A DNA stretch of 64,000 nucleotides from Ascaphus truei. Lineage: Eukaryota > Chordata > Amphibia > Anura > Ascaphidae. The stretch lies in the NCBI GenBank assembly GCA_036426205.1, contig CM071570.1, positions 2,557,997 through 2,621,996 of the forward strand. The letters run 5' to 3'. Below are positions 35,379 through 46,003 of this stretch, one piece after another. Positions within the stretch are counted from its first letter, which is position 1; each line of letters begins with the position of its first letter. The position numbers were made by a program, and so were the translations under genes. Under the pieces are notes generated by a model. It was not told the origin of the DNA and did no database searches. It saw only the letters and a program-made list of their open reading frames with translations.

Positions 35379-36531
35379 TGTAGGGTGTGTTTAGGAACCC
35401 TATGCTGTTGCAGTGCGTGCCCGAGAATTGGTTGTAAGGTTCCGCGGCGGCCCGGCAGTAAAGGGCGCCGCCATGTTATTGGGCGCAACATGGCGGGGGG
35501 GTCAACTGTGGCAGGTGCGAGGAGAGTTCGCGCATTTGGTCGATGTCAGCGCCGCTACGACTGGCCAATAAGGGAAAGGCTTCGTTTGTGTGTACTACAA
35601 CTCCCATGAGCTCAGCGTAGTCACCTGATGCCGGGAGCCAATCAAGGGCTGGAATCGCGAGAGAGGAAAGGGAAGCGTGGGGGGAGAGACCACGCTAGGC
35701 AGGAGGGGAACCGGAGGGCAAAGGAAGAGTGTAGTGTGGGTGCAGGGGGTCCGTGACCCGCCTGCATAGGACAGATCTTCCCCTCAGGCCCTAAGAGAAT
35801 CCCTGAGCCACCGTAGGTGAGTTGCTGTAGGGACGCCCTATAGTGGTAGCGTTATTCCCTTACTGAGTAAACAGTTAGGGACAAAGGTCAGAGTTGCGGT
35901 TGCTGCAGTCCATCTGGGACCAGGTTGCCGAGCATCGTGTCATCAGAAGCAAAGCGTTGGATCGACGGATTCCTTTTTGAGCTGTTTCCGGTCACCGCAG
36001 TGCCGGAAGGTAATTTACAACAAAGTGCACCAACACCGGTCAACAGGCGCTGATCCCGCCTTAGGACACTGTTTTGGGGACACTAGTGGAGTGGCCAAAG
36101 GACTGAGCCTATATAACTATTTAGTATATGGACACGGTGTGGGGCACGCGGTGTACGGGACAGAGCCATTTACCCCCTTAGGAAGTGCCGAGCCACTAGT
36201 GCTATAAGGGACATTCAAGTTAGCTGCGTGTTTATGTTGTTATTGCCATGATAAAGTGATAAGTATGGTATGTGTTATGTTCGCCTCAGTTAAGCACTAG
36301 GTTATTATTGGCATTCTAGTAAAGTCATTCAACATTCAGATATATGTGTGTGGTTATGGTTCTTCTGCCCAGGGGAATCTACATGATGGGGATCCTGGTA
36401 GTGCGATGCGCTTGCCGTTAGTATAAAGTGTTACCACCCCAGGCTCCCGCTAGCGGAAGGCTCAGATTTCCTGGAGCCACAGTGTGGTTGCAGTACCCAA
36501 AGTCCTTTAGAGCGTCAGAAAGAGGGCTACA
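35379..36531 (+). mobile_element. Solo-LTR-like element (block A)
   Basis: Bounded by TGTAGGGTGTG at the left and GAGGGCTACA at the right, 1153 bp, with TG...CA ends. It is CpG-rich in its first third, with GGACGCCCTATAGTGGTAGC and GGACCAGGTTGCCGAGCATC further on. The relative at 1-1427 is in the opposite orientation. No internal gag-pol lies beside it. Confidence 0.6.
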
Positions 36532-36740
36532 TATATAAAGGGATTCAATGTACATGTGGAAGCATATTTTAGAGAAAGAGGAGTGCTAGACAAGAGGCCA
36601 TTCTCTGAAGCTGGAGGGTGCAGGGCTAAGGGGAAATGTGAAGAATTACTTATTTTGTGGAAAGGTCTCCCAGAAGACGATGGTTAGGGCGGAATAGTAA
36701 GGGAATTCAAACAAGGTTGGGAATAGACGTTAAGGCTAGT

Positions 36741-37066
36741 CATGGTACGCAAACTGGGGGTTGCGAGATTTTCTTTCTTGGTGGGGGGGCGGGCGATTTC
36801 AGAGGTCCCCGCACTCTTTCCCTGAGGCTTTTAAATTAAATGCCGGGGGATCGCGCTCTACTTACCTAGAGTTCACACAGTTTCAGGGCGGGCTCACCAT
36901 GCAACAAATGAACACGCGGGGTCAGTGACGTCGAGGGTCACGTGATCCCACACGACCCCGCAGCTCATTTGACGCCGCACCGCGGTAAGGGGGAGTGGGC
37001 TTCAGCGACACAGAGGAAGCATGCGTGGGGGGGTGGGGGGCCGCCGCCTGTTGTCGGTCTCCCCTG
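36741..37066. mobile_element. Short hAT-type element (block A copy)
   Basis: The left end CATGGTACGCAAACTGGGGG and the right end with CCCCTG lie between ggctagt (36734-36740, one base lost) and ggctagat (37067-37074). In block B the 8-bp duplication is perfect. No transposase. Confidence 0.75.
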
Positions 37067-37361
37067 GGCTAGATAGAAGGTAAAGGTTCAAATAGGGTCT
37101 GTGGTTGACCATTTTCCTAACATGTGTTCTTATCTGCCATACAACTCTACCGTTTCTATATTTGACAAGAATTGTAGATCTAACAAGATAGTAGTATTAA
37201 GAGTACAACGTGGCCAATCTTGTGCAGCTCGACAGACAACTTATAATCATGCAAGAAAACATTACATTACAACACTTACAATAAAAGATACACCCAGTTG
37301 ATATTAATTGAAATGTTGCAAGGGAAAGATAAGGCAGCAGATAACTTTTCTTAATACTTAC

Positions 37362-37452
37362 AAATCTTAATTTGTCTAGGATTTTTCCTCCGCACATGGT
37401 TGCCAAGATTGCTTTTAACTGAAAATACTGTCAGCTTTCCCATAAGCCTTCA
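37362..37452 (-). pseudogene. DTNB: Second, frameshifted copy of the DTNB EF-hand exon
   Basis: The sequence matches the exon at 59774-59859 almost base for base but is 91 instead of 86 bp. Compared with that copy it has extra bases in four places: one near the acceptor end, one in the GGGAAG stretch, one in the GTTAAAGC stretch, and two next to the donor. The reading frame is lost inside the exon, although [12 protein letters not shown] can still be read. Both splice borders remain recognisable. All differences are insertions in or beside short homopolymers and none is a substitution. That points to read error or very recent duplication rather than old decay. If the copy is real, its inclusion in the mRNA would shift the frame. 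Confidence 0.75.
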
Positions 37453-38249
37453 CTGTAACAGAAGGTCCAACACATGCATTACTCAGAAGGAAACAATCAA
37501 AGTAAGAAAGGCTTAGCAGGAAGAATTAACCCTCTTCCAGTGCTACCAAAGCTTAAAGCCTACTTTTCCAACTATAAAAACAAACTGCCTGTGATGAAGG
37601 CACTGCATTTCGTTCTGGCCCCCAGTAGAGGCATTTAGATGTACAGTATAACACTATATATACATAACACATACATTTAACTGGTTCAGACAAATTCACT
37701 GGAATGGCAGGTTTGAACAGAAATGCATTTCCAACTTCAAGAATGTTTTTTTTGAATCATAAGCAAGGTCTAGAAACAGATAAATAATGGAAAAAGATTT
37801 GAATGTTCACTGTGTACCGTCCGCTATTCTCAAACCTCCACACATGTAATAGATGAAGCATGGTGATCACCACCGCACGACACGGAGACACCACAGAGGC
37901 AAGCACCACAAGGCATGCCGTCAGCACAGGTACGCGCGGGCTGCGCTCGGTTCAGCACAGCTTGTTGCATTTTTCATTCATACATATTATTGTTGTTTTA
38001 TTGTACGCACCAACATATTCTGCTGTGCGTACAAAACGGAGGCACAGAGAATTTGATCATTTCATAAACTGTTTACATACAATATGGACAACATGTCAAC
38101 ACATACAACAGAGGTAATGACGGCCCTGCCCATTGCCGCGTTAAGATGACCAGCCGCGTTGTATAATGTCAGGCATCTCTTATACTTTCAGGAACATGGA
38201 ATTCTCGATCAATGAAAAAACAGAATGGTAACATAGTGGAAAGGTACAC

Positions 38250-38320
38250 GTCAGTGTGTTGTTACACGTCATGTGTTGTAGTCACTCGTGTGGTTGTACA
38301 CGTCAGTGTGTTGTACGGCT
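38250..38320 (+). repeat. 17-bp tandem repeat (block A, degenerate)
   Basis: The unit ACACGTCAGTGTGTTGT occurs about three times with indels (ACACGTCATGTGTTG, ACTCGTGTGGTTGT). In block B the same array has four exact units. Confidence 0.75.
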
Positions 38321-38359
38321 CTGCTGCCAGCAAACTGATTACGTAGGCATGATGCGACA

Positions 38360-38660
38360 TTGACGGGTGTGCGGTTCAATCAGTCCATGCTTCAGCACGC
38401 GGTGGCTCCAATCAGTCCATTCTTCAGCAACCAGTGGCTCAATCAGTCCCAGCTTCAGCACCGGTGGCTCAATCGTCCCTGCTTGCAGCACAGGTGGCCC
38501 AATCGGTTCCTGCTTCAGCACACTGTGGTTCAATCTGAGTTCATCTTCCATTGAGCCTCTGATTGAGACACTTGTGCTGAAGCTGGGATATCGTGAAAAC
38601 CAAGTTGTTCAACTTGAAGTTGAACGTTGAGGACTGGAGTTGATGCCCCTGCTGTGGTGT
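38360..38660. repeat. hAT-MITE-derived 30-bp minisatellite (block A)
   Basis: About five units of GTGGCTCAATCAGTCC then TGCTTCAGCACCG, followed by the reverse-strand counterpart (GAGCCTCTGATTGAGACACT, GTGCTGAAGCTGGGATATCG) and a CCCCTG end. The sequence matches the interior of the MITE at 14959-15078. Confidence 0.75.
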
Positions 38661-38689
38661 ATGAAGGAGATCATTGAGCATCAGAGGCA

Positions 38690-40065
38690 GGAAGCGAGGA
38701 GAGCAGGCACGCGTAACTGCAGGAGAGGCAGGAGAGGCAGGAGAGGCAGGGAGGAGGCGGAAGGCCGGCAGCTGTAACTGCAGAAAGGCGAGGAGGAGGC
38801 ACAGTCTGTAACTGCAGAGGGCAGCAGCTTTAACTGCAGGAGAGCAGGAGAGGCAGCAGCTGTAACTGCAGGAGATGCAGTGAGAGCGCTGTAACGCGGA
38901 GAGGCAGGAGAGGCAGGAGAGGCAGCAGCTGTAACTGCGGAGAGGCAGGAGAGGCAGGAGAGGCAGCCAGCTGTACATACTGCAGCAGAGAGGCAGAGAG
39001 GCACAGCTGTAACTGCAGAGAGAGGCAGCAGCTGTAACTGCAGGAGAGTCAGGAGGCAGCAGCTGTACGCAATGAGAGGCAGGAAGCAGCAGCTGTAACT
39101 GCAGGAGAGCAGGAAGGCCGGAGAGGCAGCAGCTGTAACTGCAGGAGGAGGCAGCAGCTGTACTTGCAGGAGAGGCCAGCTGTAACTGCAGGAGAGGCAG
39201 GAGAGGGCAGCAGCTGTAACTGGCAGGAGAGGCAGGAGAGGCAGCAGCTGTAACTGCAGGATAGGCATGGAGAGGCAGGAGAGGCAAGCAGCGTGTAACT
39301 GCAGGAGAGGCAGGAGATGCCAGCAGCTGTAACCTGCAGGAGAGGCAGGAGAGGCAGCAGCTGTAACTGCAGGAGAGGCAAGGAGAGGAAGCAGCTGTAA
39401 CTGCGGAGAGGCAGGAGAGGGCAGCAGCTGTAACTGCAGGAGAGCAGGAAGGCAAGCAGCTGTAACTGCAGGAGAGGCCAGCAGCTGTTAATGCAGGAGA
39501 GGCAGGAGGCAGCAGCTGTAACTGAACTGCAGAAGGCAGGAGAGGCAGCAGAGGCAGCAGCTGTAACTGCGGAGATGCAGAGGAGAAGGCCAGCAGCTGT
39601 AACTGCAGGAGAGGCAGAGAGGCCATCCGCTGTAACCTGCAGTAGAGGCAGAGAGCAGCCAGCTGTACTGCAGGAGAGGCAGCAGCTGTAACGCGGAGAG
39701 GCAGGAGAGGCAGTAGCTGTAACTGCAGGAGAGGCAGGAGCAGGCAGGATAGCTGTAACGCGGAGAGGCAGGAAGGGCGTAGCTGTAACTGCAGGAGAGG
39801 CCGGAGAGGCAGTTAGCTGCTAACTGGCAGGATAGGCAGGAGAGGCAGACTGTAACTGCAGGGAGGCAGCAGCTGTAACTGCAGGAGCTGGCAGGAGGCA
39901 TCACTGTAAAACTGCAGGAGCGCCAGCTGTAACTGTGCAGGAGAGAGCTCAGATGCATAGAGCGGTGAACTGCAGGATAGGCAGGAGAGGCTCATCTGTA
40001 CTGCAGGAGAGGCATAGCTGTAACGCAGGAGAGGCAGAGAGGCATCAGCTGTAAACGCAGGAACG
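38690..40065 (+). repeat. 24-bp/9-bp minisatellite, long degenerate allele (block A)
   Basis: About 1.37 kb of the unit GGAGAGGCAGCAGCTGTAACTGCA, with extra GGAGAGGCA steps. Nearly every other unit has a missing or extra base. The block B array is only about 360 bp and almost free of such errors. Leu/Gln/Ser/Cys-rich open frames on the minus strand are by-products. Confidence 0.92.
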
Positions 40066-42097
40066 CTTCCACTGAATATGATTATTACTATACTCTCTGC
40101 TGTTAAAGGTGCAAATCCAGTTTCAAAAAGAAAGATATATATATTAATCATGTTTGTGTACCATTTTAAAGCTCTGGTTTAAATCGTATTTTCACATGTT
40201 ATGGAGTTGGTGGATTTATTGCAGATATCGCTAATGTTGGGCACGATTACACACATCGCACTTTGGTGACTCCAGACCAAGTTTCTAGTTTCTTCAGTGC
40301 TGTATTGCTTGATCTAAATAGCTACATATATATTTTTATTGAATCTATCACAACGCTGCTCAACTCAAGGGTAGATTTGTTTTTTTTAAAAGCGCTGTTT
40401 CTTAAATACTTTTCAATATTTAAAGGTAGAGAATCATTTAAAATAAAACATGGCCACACCTTTGTTCAGCCCCCTCTCCTCACAATATTATGGGAGTGAT
40501 GAGCGGGGGGAACCGACCCACAGAGTCTTTAGTAGATACAGTTGTCATTTGCACCCAGAACCATGAACTTCCCCCGTACGGTTCTGGTGCTCACATCATC
40601 CTGCTGCTGATCCCCTTCCCCATAATCAGCATAAAGACAGAGAAATGGTGGCAGCCTGCACACAGGAACTTTCTAATTCCCCATCTTCAGTGAAACACTT
40701 TGTATTTGCTGGTAGACAGAATACACTTTATGGAGGTCATTCTGATGGAGGCAACCTTGTTTAATGATAGCCCTATCGCCAGAAATCTCTTCATTGAAGT
40801 CCAGGTTTTGTGAAGCTTTTCTACCACACTTTGCAAAACAAACGAAAGATGTCTTCAAAGTTATTGGCCTCTAAACCCCTCCTGTGTGCCAACTCTAGCT
40901 GTGTATATGAACAAGACTTTCCTAGCGTGAAACAGCTGCTCTGCGCTAATAACGTGTAATTCCCTCTGGTGCTGGCGACACATTTATGGAGAATTTTGTT
41001 GTCCCTTGTTCCCCCAAATTGCAGATTAAGAACTGCTGCTGGGCACTTTGCAGCTCTCCTTTCAGCTTCAGCCATTTTAAACGGCACAGTCCTGCTAATC
41101 GACATCATTTTTTACTTACTTCCAAAAAAGATCTCTACCCTTCACTTTCACACGTGGTTTTTAATTTTAAAAATCGGAAGTTCGCTCAGGCAGATACAGT
41201 AAATACGCGTGGACCATTAAGTGTCTTGGGAGACTGAAATGGAGCTCTTTCCCAGAGCGAGTGTAAAGTTTACCATGGTTAGCCTAAGAAACTAAAAACC
41301 AACAACATGTGTGCCCCATTGTGATAGAGATCCACAGCTGTATACAGGGTATTATACCAACCTTTGATTGCACACATTATTAGAACCTGCTGTAGTATTT
41401 GGTTCACTGGTCCAAGAGGCATTACACAAGCTTGGGTTTAAAAAGTCAAAACCAAATGTGTATTTTAAAAAGGTAATCTTTTCCATGTGAAGCACCGATT
41501 ATAATTGTTGATCAGAGTCTCTGTACACAAGTGTGAACAACCTAATGAAAGAAATACGAACTTACCATTAGCAGTAATTGGTCCATCACAGAAAAACCTT
41601 GCAGTTTGTCAAATGACTCATCACATACTCACTATTTTTACAAGCCTGCCTATTCATAACACATAAAGCATACATTTAGATTAAAAGCTTTTCATAGGAA
41701 TACCATTTAATATATGTTTCTGGCTGTAGAGTTAACGTTTTGTTACAGCTTGCGTCTTGCTATGATGCGCCAATGCACAAACAAGATGTACTTTGTTACA
41801 CAAGTTTAGTGTTGAATGAAATACACATACTGTGTTGGAATCTCTCCGCTTTGCCAAGCAACATTTCCTTGACTTTCATTGTGCCTTTTCTGAGCTACTT
41901 CCCTACGCACCTGAGAGAATATATGTCCTTCGCCAAGTTCCAAGCGACCCATAGAAAAGATCTGCTTCCGTTTGCCCTAATTCCTAGAGTGTTTTGAGCT
42001 TGCTAACAGGTTGTGTACAGATGTAGCACAGATTTATCTGTTTGGGCACCAGGAACCGAACACGCCGAAATCCGCCAATACAAAATCAGTACATTTT
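40066..42097. other. DTNB intron in block A, unassigned
   Basis: Intron sequence duplicated at 61466-63415. A T-rich and AT-rich mix; no exon with supported splice borders, RNA gene or named repeat was found. Confidence 0.5.
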
Positions 42098-42360
42098 GCG
42101 GCCCGGGAGGTTAAAGCAGGAACCCCGCACCGTTAATCCTGCCGGCTAGCCAGTCTGTTAAGAGGATGCACAATAGCCCCAGAGAGAGCAGTCTCCCTGT
42201 GACTCCCTTGAGCAGCTTTCAACAGGACTCAATTCATGCCCTTTTAATATTTTTTTTACATAGGATTGAAGCAGGGGGTCTCGCCGAGACTGAACCGCAT
42301 TATTTCCTCCAGGGACCCCCTGCTTCCAGAGCTAGACCTCCAAAGGGGTGCCATTATCCT
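42098..42360. repeat. Repeat R1 (block A copy)
   Basis: Order: GCGGCCCGGGAGGTTAAAGC, CCGTTAATCCTGCCGGC, GCCCCAGAGAGAGCAGTC, TTGAAGCAGGGGGTCTCGCC and CAGGGACCCCCTGCTTCC. Near-identical to 63416-63690 and homologous to 4148-4510. Confidence 0.7.
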
Positions 42361-42681
42361 CCTGCACGTTTTTGTTTTTAAAAGCATCTCTTGGATTTCC
42401 GCTGGTCTGTCCAGCCCTTGATAACGAAGATGTCCGAATGTGGGCCTCTGTCATGACGGGAATACGACAGGACCATCTACATCAAAGAGTTTGGAAAGAC
42501 ATTTAAATCATATGTTATAATTCCAAAGAGATAGATGGTGATCTTTCCCCCAAACATCTCAGAAGTAAAAGTGTTTCATTTAATCAGGAGAAATAGATCA
42601 GCCCTGCAAAGGACTTGGAGTTATCTGGCGTGATCTTCACTGACTGGAAGAACTTGTACTCATTTTTAGCATTTCTCGTGT

Positions 42682-45671
42682 TCCATAGACTGAGTAAGTC
42701 TTGCTGTGTTTTGTGAACAACTAAATAGCATATTTTGCCTCATAAATTCCCAGTCAATGGCCTCTAGCATGTTAGACATGGTTTCCAAGTATATAAAAAG
42801 AACAGCCTGTTTTTTATCTAGTGGAAAAGAAGTTAATATCAGTGGCGCTCAACACTGTAATGATCAAAGCAATTCTAATAGATATTATAACTATATATTA
42901 AAAATATACAACCAGGCCAAACGGAAATCGCCCGTCTGATTGGATGCTCCACGTGGTAGGGGTAACATGTAAATATACAATAGAATCAAATCATAAGCAT
43001 AATACGTGTAAAACACCTACATAACAGGCCGAAGCACACAAGCACGTTACAATCGATCTCGAGCAACGGAACAGATTGTAACACTGCGAAGGCAAATAGC
43101 ATACTATCAATTGGGCATATCATATGGGTATCATATATCCATAAAATACTATAAGCCTTATTACAGATCCAAAATGTACAATAAAAACATAGTTATTAGG
43201 TTCGATGCAAGATTCTCGCAACCGGGGGGCGTGGTACGGCTGCTTACCTTCCGAAAACAGAATGTATCATGCACATGGGATAATTGCCAGAGTATCACCC
43301 TCTTATTGATAAGTCGCTGCTGTGCTGTGCCTCTGCTGGCTCTGCTATGCTGCTGTTGTTACAGCCTGGGCTCATTACGAGGAGTTATTATGGGGGCAGG
43401 GAGGTGGTGCTAAAAAAAGTTTTTTTCCCTAGCTGTCTGCGTCTGGCCCTCAGTCCTTCATCGCCATGGCACTGCAAGCATGCTCCAGGACCCACAACTC
43501 AGAGATACTTCGGCTTCCATGGCTGCCCGCACCCATCGTGCACGGCAAACACAGGCACAATGCTGACATGTTTGGATATTCCTACGCGCAGCATGTGGCT
43601 GGGCTTCCCAGGGCTCACAGGCTCACGGGGCCACAGCTTCGGAAGGGGTAACTGCACAACTCCACCCCTTCACACTCCGGAGGTCGGAGTTGGGACCTTG
43701 CAACAGTGAAGCACCTACACCATAGCAGAGTTTCAATAAAAGTCTTGGCTTTCTCGGTCCTCAAGGGGTTAAAAGTGAAGTAGGGGATACTCTTTGAATT
43801 ACCATTGTCCCTGATTACATCTGTTTTCGTTAAGGGCGAGGTAAACCCCCACTCACCCAGTTTGGAGTAATAGGTTGCCTTGAAACTTAATATATGTTTT
43901 TATTGTAGGCTTATTTATATGGTAAATGAAGGTATTATTATGAGTGTTAAGTGATACTGGCCACTATTAAATGCCATTGTATAGTAGTTACCTGTTGTTA
44001 CTCAGGCGATTGTTAAGTGGTGTTGTTATTGTTTAATGCTATGTGTATGTTAGTAATTATATCTACTAATTATTTAGCATTTCTTTGTATATTTACAACA
44101 TGTTTAAGTTTACCGCTATGCCACGTGAGTCCGCAATCCAAGCAGGACGAGGGGGCTGATTTGCGGTGGGGGCGCCGATGGCTCCTGGGTTGTATATTTT
44201 TAATATATCTATTTTATAATATCCTAATTAGCAATTTGCTTTGGATCATTGACCGTGTTTGAGCGGCCAGCTGATATAACGTTCTTTCCGGTACTTCTAT
44301 ATGGGCGTACTAGGGGTTCAGGGTGTTATGGATACCCACCGCACCGCTGGCCAGGCTCTCCCTGTGGGATATATGCGCGAACCTATTGTTTCTTCGTTTT
44401 TTGTTTGCGACACACCTGTTGTCTTATCTAGCTACGTTAGATATACAGTAGGTTAGATTATTTCCATAAAATGCCAAAACCCTCCACGATCTGATGCTTA
44501 TAGGATTATTACGAGTTATTGTTATGGCCGTATTGAGCTGAGTGGAGTAGTAAACACAGGTAATTATTGTTCTTCTGGAACAGTCTTCACGGTCTGTCTA
44601 TACTTCGAATCTGGTGAACCGTGGGACTTCGTTCTAATACGAACAATTTTTGTTGATGTTTTTGTTTTTTGTGCATAACGATCTTTGTTTAAGTTTTTTT
44701 TGCAGTTCTGTTTAGGTTGCCAGAGAAGAAATAGGCTGCGCTCTGTTCCAACTAAGGGGACTGATTGCTAAAGGTCCGTCAGGCGGACAAAAATTGTGAG
44801 CAGTGCGATAACTGGGGGGGTGCGGCGGCCGATCGCTTTAATTCTTATCGCAGACCTCCAATGCGGTTAAAAGTCCTACAAATACTCAGAATGGACGTGG
44901 GAGCCCTATTCCTAATCATCACTACCTTTTCTGTGAAATGCCATCGTCCGCGATTCTCCTCTCCTCGATGCAACTCCCACACAGCAGAGTTCTAAAACAA
45001 GTATAGACATCTGCTCTGCCTAGCTTCCTTTCCAGTCTCTGTCGTCCCTTTGAATACATTTTCCTTTTGTATGGGCCTGGTACCGGAGTTGTTTAGTAGG
45101 TTTTCTTTGTTTGCAATAGACCCAAGATATATCTATATTCTTGCTGGAGATATAGATACTTTAGAGAAGGCTGAATACATGTATTTCTTAAGAAGGTTAG
45201 AGGGCGCAGTCGCTCTATAACCAGCAGCATAGCAACGCTCTACCTGTTGCTATACCATAGCCCACATCTAAGTGTCCTCTGCTACGGTTTGGGCATTAGC
45301 ATGCCTTCACAGGGCGGCTTTTCCTACATACGAAAACGCTGAAGCATCGAGGCTTTCTCTCTCATTCTATTCGGCACCATTTGTTCTAGATGTTTCAACT
45401 GAATGAACGACCTCCCAGTGTCCCTGCTGTACTACTGGGGTTGGCATGCTAATCTTCAAATACCACTACCATAAATTATTATTATTTACGCTCTGAGCTG
45501 AATTTTTTTCTTTCATCTATTTGTATGTGGGCTAACTGTATGGCTGAAGACTTATGTCCTGTTCATGCTATCTCCATTGCATAGAAGGCAGTACTGTGTC
45601 TAAGAAGCTGAATTCATGCATCTGTCTTTGTCCCACTTCACTACAAGGCACTGATACCTTTATAACTACAC
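42682..45671. other. Single-copy intron between the duplicated blocks, first part
   Basis: 43200-43760 is GC-richer, with an AATAAA signal in TTTCAATAAAAGTCTTGGC near 43733, and could be part of a retroelement LTR, but I cannot classify it. Elsewhere there are ordinary AT-rich stretches. No exon recognised. Confidence 0.45.
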
Positions 45672-46003
45672 TATTATAGTAGAGCGTGACGGTGCATGCG
45701 ATTTTGCGCGCTGCAAGAACCAAAGGCAGCAGCTGATAAGGGCCGGCCATTGTTGCTTTGCTGCGAGCGCGATGCAGAGCGACCGCGGCAGCAGATTTTT
45801 CAAACTACCACAATTATTTTGTCTTTTGCAATGGCGGCGGCAATCACGTGAGGCATTTCAGCCAATCAGCAGGCGAACTAAGCCTGTGACTGCACTCAAG
45901 CCACGCCTCCCCAATCGCTGACAACGCAGTTCACCCATCACTGCGGGCTACATGCACGTGGCGACACAAGTCGCTCTGTCACTCCTACTATAATCTCTGC
46001 CTG
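45672..46003. repeat. GC-rich MITE-like repeat with TATAGTAG ends
   Basis: The left end TTATAGTAGAGCGTGACGG pairs with the right end CACTCCTACTATAAT. The interior has CAATCACGTGAGGCATTTCA then GCCAATCAGCAGGCGAACTA, like the GC-rich blocks at 14040, 18505 and 27608. This copy gives the clearest terminal repeats of that family. No coding region. Confidence 0.6.

Larger units (their letters stand above)
31050..36733 (+). mobile_element. CR1/L2-type LINE with nested insertions (block A copy)
   Basis: The element has the same parts as the block B copy at 53380-59109: endonuclease pieces near 31290-31660, then an inserted segment (about 31690-32385), the end of the endonuclease, the RT region (about 33110-33760) with GVPQGSVLGP, and the C-terminal tail after an LTR insertion (36532-36733). 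Frameshifts are more numerous than in block B. It has no open frame longer than about 100 residues and is not functional. Confidence 0.75.
29370..42681 (+). repeat. Block A of a large direct duplication
   Basis: The same sequence, in the same order, is found at 52072-64000. Anchor words shared in order include TTTTGCATCACACAGGCAAG, TATTTATTGGACATAGCTGT, GATACACTGACCGGATGCAT, GAGCTTACAATCTAATTGGT, TCCGCGGCGGCCCGGCAGTA, CCGTTTCTATATTTGACAAG and TGGCGTGATCTTCACTGACT. The offset falls from about 22.3 kb to about 21.3 kb, mostly because the minisatellite at 38690 is about 1 kb longer here. The differences are dominated by short indels. Confidence 0.9.

Noticed and set aside
38541..39626. A 361-residue Leu/Ser/Pro/Gln-rich open frame
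   Set aside because: It lies across the degenerate 24-bp minisatellite and changes frame with each indel.
43200..43760. A possible coding exon or LTR with AATAAA signal
   Set aside because: The 141-residue frame has no recognised domain, and no LTR ends or second copy were found in the window; left unassigned.
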